DNA of 64,000 nucleotides from CBDUXP01 sp965371225 [NCBI: uncultured bacterium] (GCA_965371225.1 CBDUXP010000007.1:1-64000); one strand, 5' to 3'. Counted from the stretch's first letter, positions 25,865 to 35,179 are shown. Numbers and translations: made by a program. The notes: generated by a model not told the origin, from the letters alone.

Positions 25865-27661
25865 ATGCAGCTTACAGGGGGGGAGATTGTCGCCGAGTCG
25901 CTGATTCGCGCCGGCATTCCCTATGCCGTCGGGGTGCCGGGGCACGGCATCCTGGGCCTTCTGGACGCCTGCGTCGATCGCGAAGACCGCCTTCGTTGCA
26001 TTGGCATGAAGCAAGAGGCAGCGGCCGTCCACCTGGCCGACGGGTACTTTCGTGCGACGGGATCGCCCCTCGCGGTGTTCACGTCTCTGGGGCCGGGCGC
26101 GCTCAATACCGCCGCGGCCCTGGCCACCAGCTACGTGGATTCCACAGCCGTCCTCTGTATCACCGGCGCGCCACCGACCTATATGGTCGGCAAAGGCGTG
26201 CAGCAGGAAATCGCACGCGGCAGGCGCGGGCACGCCGCGCCCGACGTGGTGGCGCCGGTAGTCAAACGCCAGTGGTGCATCGCGCGGCCCGAACAGCTCG
26301 TCACCGTCATGGAGCGGGCCGTCACCGAGATGCTCACCGGCCGCTTCGGCCCGGTCCACATCGACCTCCCCATGGACCTGCAAGCGACGGGGTGCGAGGT
26401 CGACTTGCCGGATCGGATTGCCGCGCCGAAAGCCTGGACGACCCCGCCGGCCGGGGGGATTGACCGCGCCGTAACCCTGCTCCGCGCGGCAGAACGCCCC
26501 GTCATCCTGGCAGGCGGTGGCGTCCTGACCGGCGGTGCGAGTGCGGCCCTGCGTGCGCTTGCCGAAGCGACCGGGGCAGCCGTGGCAACCACCGGGCAGG
26601 GCAAGAGCGGGTTTCCCGAGGATCACCCGTTGAGCCTCGGCGTCGTCGGCACTTGCGGCACCGCGGTCGCCGCGGAGTTCTGCGCGCAGGCCGACGTGCT
26701 GCTGGCGGTGGGCTGCCGGTTTACCGACGCGACGGCGTCCTCGTACCGGCAAGGGGTCAGCTTCGCTATTCCGCCCACGCAGCTCATCCAGATTGACGTG
26801 GACCCGCGCGAAATTGGCAAGAACTATCCCGTGACGCTGGGGCTGATCGGCGATGCGCGCCGGACGCTGCACGCCATCCACGAAGCCTTCATGGCCGCCG
26901 GCCCGGCCGTGGCGTACGCGCAAGCCGAATACACGCAGGCCGTCGCGCAAACGCGAGCCGCGTGGGAGGCCCAGCTTGCCGCCGCGCGCGACGACGACGC
27001 GGAACCGGCGACGATCTCAGCCGTGCTGGCCGAGGTGCGCGAATTTCTGGACGACGACGCGTTCGTCGTCAGTTCCGCCGGCGCGACGCAGGCCCAGGTT
27101 CTGCAGGAGTTCCCCTTCACCGTGCCGGGAACGCATATCACCGCGGGCGGGTTCGCCCCTCCCGGCTTTGCGCTGCCCGCCGCCCTCGGGGTCAAACTGG
27201 GACGCCCCGAGCGCCAGGTCCTGGGCATCTGCGGCGACGGCGCGTTTCTGCAGAGCATGCCGGAGTTGGCCACCGCGGTGGAGTACGACATTCCCGTGGT
27301 GTTGCTCGTGTGCAACACCGGCGGATGGCAGCAGCTCCGCGCTTTGCAAACGCGTCTGTTCGGTGCGGAGCGGGCGAAGCTGACCGAGTTCGGCACGCAG
27401 GACGGGGAGGCGCGCGCGGTGCGCGTGGCGGATCTGGCCGAGGCGGTCGGGTGCCATGCCCAGCGCGTCAGCAGTCCGGAGGAGATCCAAACGGCCCTGG
27501 CCGCCGCCTTCGCGAGCGACCGCACCGCGGTGATCGAATGCGTCGTCGCCCGAGAGGCGCCCGCCCTGCCGCAGGTGGGGTGGTGGGATCTCCCCGTCCC
27601 CGCCTATCTGACGGAGCAGCGGGCGGAATACGACCAGGCGCGGGCCGAGCAGCAGTTGTGA
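25865..27661 (+). CDS. ThDP-dependent enzyme, acetolactate synthase-like
   Basis: A 598-residue enzyme with the three-domain layout of the acetolactate synthase family. The N-terminal pyrimidine domain carries the activating Glu51 ([14 protein letters not shown]), a central domain includes [14 protein letters not shown], and the C-terminal cofactor domain begins at GDG 457-459 and ends with CNTGGW (canonical sequences have NN). Related enzymes include acetolactate synthase, glyoxylate carboligase, sulfoacetaldehyde acetyltransferase and benzoylformate decarboxylase. No regulatory subunit gene is adjacent, so biosynthetic acetohydroxyacid synthase is less likely. Confidence 0.9.
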   Translation: MQLTGGEIVAESLIRAGIPYAVGVPGHGILGLLDACVDREDRLRCIGMKQEAAAVHLADGYFRATGSPLAVFTSLGPGALNTAAALATSYVDSTAVLCITGAPPTYMVGKGVQQEIARGRRGHAAPDVVAPVVKRQWCIARPEQLVTVMERAVTEMLTGRFGPVHIDLPMDLQATGCEVDLPDRIAAPKAWTTPPAGGIDRAVTLLRAAERPVILAGGGVLTGGASAALRALAEATGAAVATTGQGKSGFPEDHPLSLGVVGTCGTAVAAEFCAQADVLLAVGCRFTDATASSYRQGVSFAIPPTQLIQIDVDPREIGKNYPVTLGLIGDARRTLHAIHEAFMAAGPAVAYAQAEYTQAVAQTRAAWEAQLAAARDDDAEPATISAVLAEVREFLDDDAFVVSSAGATQAQVLQEFPFTVPGTHITAGGFAPPGFALPAALGVKLGRPERQVLGICGDGAFLQSMPELATAVEYDIPVVLLVCNTGGWQQLRALQTRLFGAERAKLTEFGTQDGEARAVRVADLAEAVGCHAQRVSSPEEIQTALAAAFASDRTAVIECVVAREAPALPQVGWWDLPVPAYLTEQRAEYDQARAEQQL

Positions 27662-27815
27662 ATCCGTACCCAGGGTCCGTGCGGACTGCCCGCGGCACGG
27701 GTTGCGGACTGAGGCGACAGGACGGTGTACAGTGGCGCATCGCCAAGGTGGGACCACGTCGCCGATCGTCTCCGTGAGGATGCGTACGGCGCCGGAACGA
27801 ACGGGAGCAACGGAG

Positions 27816-28742
27816 ATGGCGGACATTTTTAGCGACAATACCAAGACGATGGGCAACACCCCGATGGTGCAGCTGCACAGAGTGACCGCGGGCGTGAATG
27901 CCACCCTGCTCGCCAAGTGCGAAGCGTTCAATCCGCTCGGCAGCGTGAAAGATCGTATCGGCGTGGCCATGATCGAAGCCGGTGAGCGGGACGGGTTGAT
28001 CAGGCCGGAGACGGTCGTCGTCGAACCCACCAGTGGGAACACCGGGATCTCGCTCGCGTTCGTCTGCGCGACCAAAGGGTACCGGCTCATCCTCACCATG
28101 CCGGAGACCATGAGCCTGGAACGCCGGAAGCTCCTGAAGCTGCTCGGGGCGGAGGTGGTGTTGACCCCCGGCCCCGAAGGGATGGCCGGCGCGGTGCGGC
28201 GGGCGGAAGAACTGGTGCGGGACACGGAGAACGCGTATATGCCGCAGCAGTTCAAGAACCCGGCTAACCCGGAGGTGCATCGCCGCACGCGGGGGGTGGA
28301 AATCTGTACCGACACTGGGGGGGGGGTCGCCGGGTTAATCGCGGGGGTGGGCACGGGGGGCACAATTACCGGGGTGGGGGAGGTTCTGAAGGCGCGGAAA
28401 CCCGACGTGCGCATCATCGCGGTCGAGCCGGAAGGCTCGCCCGTGCTCAGCGGCGGCAAACCGGGCCCGCACAAGATCCAAGGCATCGGCGCCGGTTTTA
28501 TTCCGGACATTCTCAACATGGACGTGGTGGACGAGGTCCTCACCGTCGGCAATGAGGAATCGTTCGCCATGGCCAGGCGCTTGGCGAAGGAAGAGGGCAT
28601 CCTCTGCGGCATCTCCTCCGGCAGCAACGTGGTGGCGAGTTTGGAATACGCCGCCCGCCCCGAAGCCGCCGGCCAAGTGATCGTCACGATGCTGCCGAGC
28701 ACCGGTGAGCGCTACCTGAGCACTCCACTGGCGGAAGAGTAA
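27816..28742 (+). CDS. cysK: Cysteine synthase (O-acetylserine sulfhydrylase)
   Basis: A 308-residue PLP enzyme that makes cysteine from O-acetylserine and sulfide. The PLP lysine is Lys45 in NPLGSVKDR, the substrate loop is [11 protein letters not shown], and the phosphate loop is [10 protein letters not shown]. The C-terminus keeps GISSGSN. ATG 27816 is preceded by CGGAG. A run of ten G (28317-28326) codes for the Thr-Gly-Gly-Gly segment just before GVAG; the frame and the length agree with the family, so it is read correctly. Located directly before msrP, another sulfur-related gene. Confidence 0.95.
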   Translation: MADIFSDNTKTMGNTPMVQLHRVTAGVNATLLAKCEAFNPLGSVKDRIGVAMIEAGERDGLIRPETVVVEPTSGNTGISLAFVCATKGYRLILTMPETMSLERRKLLKLLGAEVVLTPGPEGMAGAVRRAEELVRDTENAYMPQQFKNPANPEVHRRTRGVEICTDTGGGVAGLIAGVGTGGTITGVGEVLKARKPDVRIIAVEPEGSPVLSGGKPGPHKIQGIGAGFIPDILNMDVVDEVLTVGNEESFAMARRLAKEEGILCGISSGSNVVASLEYAARPEAAGQVIVTMLPSTGERYLSTPLAEE

Positions 28743-28829
28743 GACCACCTCGAGTGCGCTGGCAGGGGCCCGGCGCTTGTGGCATGCTTGAGCGTCACGG
28801 TGGCCTGGCCCGCCGGGCGTGAGGGCCCC

Positions 28830-29828
28830 ATGGCAAACGTCATCATCCGCCCACCTTGGTGGTTGCCCGACAGCGACGCGACGGACGAAACGCGCTTCTG
28901 GAACCGGCGCAGCTTCCTGCGGGCCATGGGCACGGCGGGCATCGGCGCACTGGGTGCGGCGAGTGGCACCCTCACCGGCTGCGCGCAGGACGCGGGCGGG
29001 GAGAGTGCCGTGGCGCCGCTCCCGCCACCCCCAGGGGTGCCGGACGACGTGCAGGCGCGGTTCCCTGCGTCGCGAAACGAGGCCTTTGCGGTCGACCGCG
29101 CCATCACGCCCGAAGCCGTCGCCGGGCGGTACAACAACTTTTACGAATTCACCACGGACAAGGCGCAGGTGTGGCGCCTGGCCCGCCAACTCCAGAGTCG
29201 GCCGTGGACCATCGAGATCGCCGGGCTCGTCAACAAACCGCAGACGATTGATGTGGACGACCTGATACGCACCATGCCGATCGAGGAACGGGTCTACCGG
29301 TTTCGCTGTGTGGAAGCGTGGGCGATGACGGTGCCCTGGACGGGTTTTCCGTTGCGCGAGCTTATCAAGCGCGTGGAACCGACCGCGCAGGCCAAGTACG
29401 TGCGCCTGCTGACGTTCTTGCGTCTCGAGCAGGCGCCCGGCCAGCGGGCGCAGCCGTGGTATCCCTGGCCGTACTTTGAGGGGCTGCGCATGGACGAGGC
29501 CCTGAACGACCTGTCGTTGCTCGTGGTCGGGGCGTACGGGAAGCCGCTCCCGAACCAACACGGCGCCCCCGTCCGCCTCATCGTGCCGTGGAAGTACGGA
29601 TTCAAGAGCATCAAATCCATCGTGCGCATCGAGTTCACTGCGGAACAACCACGCACGTTCTGGAACCAGGTCACCCCCAGCGAATACGACTTCTGGGCGA
29701 ACGTGAATCCCCGCGTTCCGCACCCGCGATGGTCGCAAGCCACGGAACGTTTGATCGATACGCAGGAGCGCGTCGCCACCCGGCCGTATAACGGATACGC
29801 CGACCAGGTCGCGTCCCTGTACGCTTAA
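28830..29828 (+). CDS. msrP: MsrP/YedY-type molybdenum methionine sulfoxide reductase
   Basis: A 332-residue periplasmic molybdoenzyme that repairs oxidised methionine in envelope proteins. A twin-arginine signal NRRSFLRAMG (Arg26-Arg27) shows Tat export in folded form. The molybdenum ligand Cys160 lies in RFRCVEAWAM, and WKYGFKSIKSI is a conserved cofactor region. The haem membrane partner MsrQ, usually the next gene, is absent; an unrelated membrane protein follows. Molybdopterin synthase genes moaD-moaE are present at 59.6-60.3 kb. ATG is preceded by GAGGG. Confidence 0.93.
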   Translation: MANVIIRPPWWLPDSDATDETRFWNRRSFLRAMGTAGIGALGAASGTLTGCAQDAGGESAVAPLPPPPGVPDDVQARFPASRNEAFAVDRAITPEAVAGRYNNFYEFTTDKAQVWRLARQLQSRPWTIEIAGLVNKPQTIDVDDLIRTMPIEERVYRFRCVEAWAMTVPWTGFPLRELIKRVEPTAQAKYVRLLTFLRLEQAPGQRAQPWYPWPYFEGLRMDEALNDLSLLVVGAYGKPLPNQHGAPVRLIVPWKYGFKSIKSIVRIEFTAEQPRTFWNQVTPSEYDFWANVNPRVPHPRWSQATERLIDTQERVATRPYNGYADQVASLYA

Positions 29829-29960
29829 CGCCGGCACGCGCACGCAACGTTTTCGCGTTCACCGTCAGGTAATCCTCGGCAAATCCTGCCGATCATTCAT
29901 TTAAATTCCGCCAGTAGCGGAAACGTTGCTGACACTGCCGCCAAAAGTGGCGCGACGCTT

Positions 29961-29990
29961 TTGCAGCCGTCCCGCGAGCCCTGATATACC
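29961..29990 (+). promoter_or_regulatory. Promoter abutting gene at 29997
   Basis: TTGCAG, an 18-base spacer ending in TGA, and TATACC (29985-29990). The -10 box ends 6 bases before the ATG, giving a leaderless or nearly leaderless transcript. Confidence 0.55.
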
Positions 29991-29996
29991 TAACAT

Positions 29997-31349
29997 ATGA
30001 GTTTTGACGCGGGAGTCATTGCGCCGCAACGGATTAGCAACCAGCCGATCCGCCACGACCTCTTGGCCAGGCTGCGCACCTACGCGGCGGCCGCCGTCAT
30101 GTGTGCGCTGGCCGTAGCGCTCCTCTTCGCGATCCAAGCGTTCAGTACCCCCTATCCCCTGCCCGTGTCCCTGAGCCTCGTCACCGCCCTCTTCCTGCTC
30201 GTGGTCGTAGTGATCCATCTCTTCTTGTCCCGCCACCGGTGGTACGAGTGGCGCACGGACGGGCTGCTGTTCAAGACCGCCTTCGGCCGTACGCGGCTCA
30301 TTCCCTGGGAGCGGTTCCGCGACGTGCGTTATTTCGCCGGCGTGGCCGTGCCCTTTAGCGTCAAGATCGCCCGCCGCAGTCGGCCGGTCCTCCTAGGGGT
30401 GCACCATCCCGATCTGCCTGCCTGGACGAGCGAATGCATGCGGCGGATGCCCATCGACATGACCCGCGGCGGCCCCCTGACCACCGTGCGGCGGGAGTGG
30501 CTGTTCCTGGTGGGCGCGTGCAGCCTGGGCGCGGCCCTGCTGCTATCCCCCATCGGAATCCTCCGGGCGCTGTACGGCGCGCCGGGGTTCGCCGTGTGGC
30601 TCCTGGCCGTGGGCAGCATTGCGGGCACGCTCGCCGCCATCCTGCGTGAACCCTTGCGTTGGACCCGGATCGGCATCACGCTCGGGCGCGGCCGGAGGCA
30701 GCGGCATTACCGGTGGAACGAAATTCGCGGAGAGTGGCGCCGGACCTTCACCGGTGTGGCCGGCCTCTATCTGCACATCCCGAACGCGCCGACGCTGCGG
30801 GTGCGACTGGGCGGGTGGGGCGCGCCGCGTTTCGTCGCGTGTCTCGACGCGCCGCCGCCGGCGCCCGCCCGGCAGAGCAGCATGAGCACGGTGAGCACCG
30901 GCGCTCTCTTCCCCTGCATGTTGGCCCTGTTCACCCTGATCGTCGGCATCCAGGTACATCAGAGTTCGCGCCTCTTCAGCGAACTCTCCTTCGACCGGGT
31001 GCGGGCCTTGGCCGGCGTCCAGACCCTCGCGAGGATTATCGAAGTGCGGCAGGATGACCGCGGCCTGCGCGTGCGGTACGCGTTCGAAGCCGACGGCCGC
31101 CGCCATCGCGGACAGGGCTGGCTCCTCACCACCGCCTTGACCAACCTCAAGCACCGGTCGTTCATCCCCGTGCGGTATTTCCCCGGGAAGCCCCGCGTGT
31201 CCGTGCCCGTCGGAGAGCCGACCTTGTACTACGCGTTGTACTACGCCCTCTTCGCGCTCTTCCACGCCATCTTCGTGATCCCGCTGATCGCCCTGTGGAG
31301 CGTCACCCCCGCGCCCCGCCCGTTCACCGTGCCCGGCTTCGCCGCGTAA
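29997..31349 (+). CDS. Membrane protein of unknown function
   Basis: A 450-residue protein with two helices at about 32-80, a PH-like cytosolic segment (WYEWRTDGLLFKTAFGRTRLIPWERFRDVRY), two helices at about 170-220, a second similar segment (GRRQRHYRWNEIRGEWRRTF), a helix near 300-320, a DUF3592-like stretch (ARIIEVRQDDRGLRVRYAFEADG, then FIPVRYFPGKP) and a final helix pair. The two PH-like repeats after helix pairs suggest an internal duplication. No ribosome site is visible and the promoter abuts the ATG. The role is unknown. Confidence 0.82.
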   Translation: MSFDAGVIAPQRISNQPIRHDLLARLRTYAAAAVMCALAVALLFAIQAFSTPYPLPVSLSLVTALFLLVVVVIHLFLSRHRWYEWRTDGLLFKTAFGRTRLIPWERFRDVRYFAGVAVPFSVKIARRSRPVLLGVHHPDLPAWTSECMRRMPIDMTRGGPLTTVRREWLFLVGACSLGAALLLSPIGILRALYGAPGFAVWLLAVGSIAGTLAAILREPLRWTRIGITLGRGRRQRHYRWNEIRGEWRRTFTGVAGLYLHIPNAPTLRVRLGGWGAPRFVACLDAPPPAPARQSSMSTVSTGALFPCMLALFTLIVGIQVHQSSRLFSELSFDRVRALAGVQTLARIIEVRQDDRGLRVRYAFEADGRRHRGQGWLLTTALTNLKHRSFIPVRYFPGKPRVSVPVGEPTLYYALYYALFALFHAIFVIPLIALWSVTPAPRPFTVPGFAA

Positions 31350-31378
31350 ACGCCGCGGCGCCACCACCCGCAACTGCG

Positions 31379-31498
31379 GTGCTGACCGGGCTCGCGCGCT
31401 TCAACAAGCTCTTTGTCGTCTGGGTGGTGTTGTGCAGCGCCATCGGGGTCGTTGTGCCCGCGGCGTTTGCGTAGTTCCGCCCGTTCATCGTCCCCGGG
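31379..31498 (+). pseudogene. Remnant of a bile-acid:sodium symporter-like gene
   Basis: From GTG 31379, LARFNKLFVVWVVLCSAIG and VVVPAAFA are read, then a TAG at 31472, then FRPFIVPG in the same frame. This matches the start of the bile-acid:Na+ symporter (BASS/ACR3-like) families, where a first helix is followed by a P..F..LKPFIVP segment. Nothing beyond about 40 residues can be recognised before the promoter at 31548, so it looks like a truncated, stop-containing relic. The rest of 31350-31547 holds no gene. Confidence 0.4.
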
Positions 31499-31547
31499 CG
31501 ATCAGTCGGCCTCCTGACCGGGCCCAAGCCGCGGGGGCGGGGCGGCA

Positions 31548-31576
31548 TTGAGGCGCCCGGGGCCGGGTGATACACT
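31548..31576 (+). promoter_or_regulatory. Promoter of HEAT-repeat/patatin operon
   Basis: TTGAGG (31548-31553), 17-base spacer, TACACT (31571-31576). The predicted transcription start lies just before a perfect 7-base inverted repeat. Confidence 0.5.
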
Positions 31577-31587
31577 TCTAACGCATA

Positions 31588-31609
31588 GCGTCACGAGCCT
31601 TTGTGACGC
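31588..31609 (+). repeat. Inverted repeat in leader of HEAT-repeat gene
   Basis: GCGTCAC (31588-31594), 8-base spacer GAGCCTTT, GTGACGC (31603-31609). It lies between the promoter and the likely start codon and could be an operator or a leader hairpin. It overlaps the alternative GTG start at 31603. Confidence 0.45.
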
Positions 31610-31623
31610 CATGTGAAACTGCT

Positions 31624-32847
31624 GTGATTCGCCGTATTCCACAGGCGGCTTGGTTGAGCGTTCTGCTCGCCATGGCGCCGATTCACCACCGGCCGGCCGG
31701 GGGGGAAGCCGCTGTCCCGCCCGCCCAGCCTGCCCCGCGTGCCGTGCCACCGGCCGTACGCGCGCAACTTCACGCGCCGGAACCCGCCGAGCGCATCCGG
31801 GCAGTACGCGGGTTGGCCCCCTACGGTCAAAATGCCGTCGAACCGCTGTTTGCCATGCTGACGGACCCCGAGCCCTCCGTCCGCTGGGCCGCGCTCGGCA
31901 CCCTCAACAGCTTGCAACACGCCGACCTGGTCCCGCCCATCCTCGCCGCCCTCCCCAGCGCGGACGAGCGGATGCAGGTGCGCCTGTATTTCCTGCTCGC
32001 GCGGCATGCGGACCGCCGGACCTGGGACACGCTCGTGGCTGGCCTGGGACACACGGACAAGAACGTCCGGCAGGTCTGTGCGGACGGGCTGACCCGCACC
32101 GCACAGCCCGGTGATGAAGCCGTGCTCGGGAAGGCGTTGGCGACGGCCTCCCCCGCCGTGGCGCTGGGGCTGGTCCAAGCCCTGGCACCGCTCGGTACGC
32201 CGGAGGCAGCCGCCGCCCTGGCGCCCCTGCTGCAGCACGAGGACGCCACGTACCGGCAGTACGGCGCGCAGGGGCTGGCCGAACTGGGCCGACCGGAAGC
32301 GGTGGCGTACCTGACGCAGCATCTTCACGACTCGTCTGCCGAAGTGCGGTCGTGGGTGTACTACGGCATCAGCCAGCATGGCGACGGGAGCACCTTCGAC
32401 ATCCTTCTGGCCGGCACCGCCGACCCGGATGCCTACATCCGCAAGGAAAGCGCTTGGGGCCTCGGTCGGCTCGCAGACGCGCGGGCCCTGTCCGCGCTGC
32501 AGGGCGCCCTGACAGACGAGGAACCTACGGTGCGCGGGAGCGCGGCCGAGGCGCTGGGGATGCTCAACCACCCGGCAGCACTGCCCGATCTGCAGCGTGC
32601 CGCCGCGGACCCCGACCCGACCGTCCGTTTGCTGGCCGCAGAATCCCTGCTCCGCCTGGGGGATGCGAGCGGGACTGCCGAACTGATCGAGAACCTGCGC
32701 CATGACAACCGGCACTTCCGCCGAGTCGCGTTACGCGGCCTGACGCTGTACAGCGGGCAAGCTTTCGGCGGCGATTACGACGCGTGGAAGGCGTGGTGGG
32801 CCGCGCAATCGGCCACCCCCGTCCCGCCGCCGGCAGGCCAGGAGTAG
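31624..32847 (+). CDS. Secreted HEAT-repeat protein
   Basis: A 407-residue protein with a signal peptide-like N-terminus (VIRRIPQAAWLSVLLAMA) and about nine HEAT/PBS-lyase-like repeats between residues 60 and 385, with units such as DPEPSVRWAALGTL and DEEPTVRGSAAEALG. The C-terminus ends with an aromatic tail, AFGGDYDAWKAWWAAQ, also seen in a related form in the gene at 34448. It probably acts as a protein-binding scaffold in the periplasm. GTG 31624 is preferred over GTG 31603 because the latter lies inside an inverted repeat; neither has a ribosome site. The patatin gene follows after 2 bases. Confidence 0.85.
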   Translation: MIRRIPQAAWLSVLLAMAPIHHRPAGGEAAVPPAQPAPRAVPPAVRAQLHAPEPAERIRAVRGLAPYGQNAVEPLFAMLTDPEPSVRWAALGTLNSLQHADLVPPILAALPSADERMQVRLYFLLARHADRRTWDTLVAGLGHTDKNVRQVCADGLTRTAQPGDEAVLGKALATASPAVALGLVQALAPLGTPEAAAALAPLLQHEDATYRQYGAQGLAELGRPEAVAYLTQHLHDSSAEVRSWVYYGISQHGDGSTFDILLAGTADPDAYIRKESAWGLGRLADARALSALQGALTDEEPTVRGSAAEALGMLNHPAALPDLQRAAADPDPTVRLLAAESLLRLGDASGTAELIENLRHDNRHFRRVALRGLTLYSGQAFGGDYDAWKAWWAAQSATPVPPPAGQE

Positions 32848-32849
32848 CG

Positions 32850-34334
32850 ATGGCGAAACGCACCCCGCTGCGCCCGCGGGTCTACATCGTCGGTGCCACG
32901 AAGCGACACGTTGGGGAGGTGCAGCGGATCTTCCGGGACCTCAAGCAGTCTCGCGGGCTGCATGTGGAAACGCAGACCTTCGTCGGATTCGACCAACTCC
33001 GCCCGCACCTGGAACGCTACGTGAACCTCGTCGTGTTCAACTTCCGCGGCGTGGATCCGGCGCAATTCAAGGGGGCCTTGCGCGACCTCCGGACCGTGTA
33101 CAGCGGCCGCATGGTCATCGTCAACGACGACCCCAGCGTCCACCCGTGCATCTGGGGGCGCTTCTACGGGATGAACTACCAGGTCGCGGACCCGGCGGCC
33201 CTGAGCCCGTACATCGCCCGGACCCTGAGCCGGACGCCGCCGCGCGGGCGCACCGCGATCGTGTTCGCCGGCGGGGGCATTCTGGGCGGCTTCACCGAGG
33301 TGGGGGTCTACAACGCCCTCCACGACATGGGCCTGCGCGACTTCGACATGTACCTGGGCCTCAGCGCCGGCGCCCACGTGGCGGCCGTCGCCGCGCACCG
33401 GATTCCCCCCCGCACCATGATCGAACGGGGCGGGCTCGGGCTGCTGGATTTTTACAGCCCCAATGTGCGCGATGCCGTCAGCAAGAGTCTCTTCTTCCTG
33501 CCAAACCTCATTCAGGGCTCGCTGGAGTATCTTCGCAGTCCGTCCCCCGACCTCTTGTTTCTCCTCTCCAGTCTCTTTCCCAGTGCGGCGCTCACGGGCA
33601 AACGCATCTCACGGAGCCTCGAACGGGCAATCCGGCAAGCCGGGGGCACCAATAGCTTCAAGGACTTGCTCGACCGCGGCGTCGAACTGTACGTGACCGC
33701 CATGGATCTGGACACCACGGAGCTGAGGGTGTTCGGGGCCGACGACGATGTCGACGTCCCGATTTCCCTGGCGGTCCGGGCGTCCGCCGCCCTGCCCCTG
33801 GCCTACCGCCCAGTGGAGATTGACGGCCGCCAGTACATCGACGGCGGCATCCACACCACCGCCCCGATCGACGTGGCCATCGACCACGGCGCCGACCTCA
33901 TCATCTGCGTCAATCCGCTCGTGCCCTTCGTGGCCGACGAGCCGGGCACCATCCAGCGGCTCGGGGCCGTCGGGGTGGCCGAGCAGAGCTACCGGACGGT
34001 GTTGCGCCAACGGTTGCAGAGCGACATTCAGTACTACCGGCTGGCGCATCCGCGGCGCCTCATCCTCTTGATCGAACCCGACCTGCGGAACGCGGCGCTG
34101 TTCCACAATCCGCTCAACGCCAATCCGGACCTGATCGCCCGCGCGCTCGCGGAGGGTTACGATTCGGTCCGCCGCTATATGGAGCGGGACTGGGACTTCG
34201 TCGAACGCAGTTTCCTGTACCACGGCCGTCCCATTTCCCGCACGATCATGGAGCGCGTCAGCACCGCCCTGCGCCACTCGGAACTCTCGCACGAAGCGCT
34301 GATGGACGTGTTCGCCGCGGAAGCCGAGGCCTAG
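32850..34334 (+). CDS. Patatin-like phospholipase with N-terminal receiver-like domain
   Basis: A 494-residue protein. Residues 135-345 are a patatin hydrolase core with the oxyanion loop GGGILGG (141-147), nucleophile Ser172 in GLSAG and Asp331 in DGG. Residues 1-130 form a separate alpha/beta domain with the look of a receiver fold (VYIVGAT strand, LVVFNF strand, MVIVNDDP strand) but no complete phosphoacceptor set. Residues after 345 are a helical extension (YRTVLRQRLQSDIQYYRL and following). Patatins hydrolyse lipid acyl esters. AGGAG lies 5 bases before the ATG, and the HEAT gene immediately upstream suggests the two proteins act together. Confidence 0.9.
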   Translation: MAKRTPLRPRVYIVGATKRHVGEVQRIFRDLKQSRGLHVETQTFVGFDQLRPHLERYVNLVVFNFRGVDPAQFKGALRDLRTVYSGRMVIVNDDPSVHPCIWGRFYGMNYQVADPAALSPYIARTLSRTPPRGRTAIVFAGGGILGGFTEVGVYNALHDMGLRDFDMYLGLSAGAHVAAVAAHRIPPRTMIERGGLGLLDFYSPNVRDAVSKSLFFLPNLIQGSLEYLRSPSPDLLFLLSSLFPSAALTGKRISRSLERAIRQAGGTNSFKDLLDRGVELYVTAMDLDTTELRVFGADDDVDVPISLAVRASAALPLAYRPVEIDGRQYIDGGIHTTAPIDVAIDHGADLIICVNPLVPFVADEPGTIQRLGAVGVAEQSYRTVLRQRLQSDIQYYRLAHPRRLILLIEPDLRNAALFHNPLNANPDLIARALAEGYDSVRRYMERDWDFVERSFLYHGRPISRTIMERVSTALRHSELSHEALMDVFAAEAEA

Positions 34335-34368
34335 ACCAACCCTCGCGCAGTCCACCGCGCCGGGCGCT

Positions 34369-34397
34369 TTGACCGCCGCCGGGGGCCTGGCTATACT
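34369..34397 (+). promoter_or_regulatory. Promoter of secreted protein gene at 34448
   Basis: TTGACC (34369-34374), exactly 17 bases, TATACT (34392-34397). It is the clearest plus-strand housekeeping-type promoter in the window. The 45-base leader carries AAAGGTGGGA before the ATG. Confidence 0.82.
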
Positions 34398-34447
34398 GGG
34401 CGCCGAGCCGATGGAGGGGAAAGGCTTGGCTCGAAAGGTGGGATGTA

Positions 34448-35179
34448 ATGCCTAGACGAGCGACCAACACTTTGGGGCGCTGGACTACCTTCCTGATCCT
34501 CACGGTCGTCCTCCCCACACTGGCGGAAGCTGCGGACAGCGTGGCGCTCAAGGCCGGCCCGATCATCGAGGGCGAAATCACGGTCGAGAACGAGCAGATC
34601 ATCAAGATCCGCGTGAAGAACGGCCGGGTCATGCAGTTTCCGCGCGCGGTGATCGAAGCCGTCACGTATGGGCCGAACTCCACCGCGCCGAGCCAAGTGC
34701 AGCAGCGCGAGGATGATTCCAAGGCCGACCTGAAGGAAGCCCAGGAAACCGTCAAGCGGATCCGGAAGCGGCGCCGCCGCCGGCGGAAGCCGAAGGAGGA
34801 AGGGAAGATCGAAGAGACCGGCCAAGTCGCCGCCCAGGGCATCATGGCGGACGGGACGCTCATCATCCCCCCGCAGGGGACGCCGGAAGAAGACAAGTGG
34901 ATTGAAGAGTTGCGAAACGGCAAGAACAAGATCGTCGCGTGCCGCACCTTGGCCGAGTTGCAATCCCTGATCGCGCTGCCCGACCTGATTAACGCGCTCG
35001 ATGCCGATGGCCCGATCCTTCGGCGAGAGGCCAACACCGCCCTAATGAAGATCACCCATCAAAACTTCCGCTTTGTTTACGACCAACGGAGTCGCAGCAC
35101 CCGGGTCGAGGCGATCAAGCGCTGGCGCAAGTGGTACGAGGAGGCGAGCGGCAAGAAGGTGCCCTGGTCGCGCATGTAG
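34448..35179 (+). CDS. Secreted protein of unknown function, basic middle
   Basis: A 243-residue protein with a clear signal peptide (cleavage near AEAADS, residue 29). An SHD1-like beta segment follows (GPIIEGEITVENEQIIKIR and FPRAVIEAVTY), then a strongly basic linker, KRIRKRRRRRRK, and a C-terminal HEAT-like unit: DGPILRREANTALMKITHQ followed by FRFVYDQRS and RWRKWYEE. The tail resembles that of the HEAT protein at 31624. I do not recognise a function. It is transcribed from its own promoter and meets the alkaline-phosphatase family gene tail to tail. Confidence 0.84.
   Translation: MPRRATNTLGRWTTFLILTVVLPTLAEAADSVALKAGPIIEGEITVENEQIIKIRVKNGRVMQFPRAVIEAVTYGPNSTAPSQVQQREDDSKADLKEAQETVKRIRKRRRRRRKPKEEGKIEETGQVAAQGIMADGTLIIPPQGTPEEDKWIEELRNGKNKIVACRTLAELQSLIALPDLINALDADGPILRREANTALMKITHQNFRFVYDQRSRSTRVEAIKRWRKWYEEASGKKVPWSRM

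Noticed and set aside
29939-29952. CGCCA-AAAG-TGGCG hairpin followed by a CTTTT after msrP
   Set aside because: Only five base pairs and the T-run is 10 bases away and interrupted, too weak to call a terminator.
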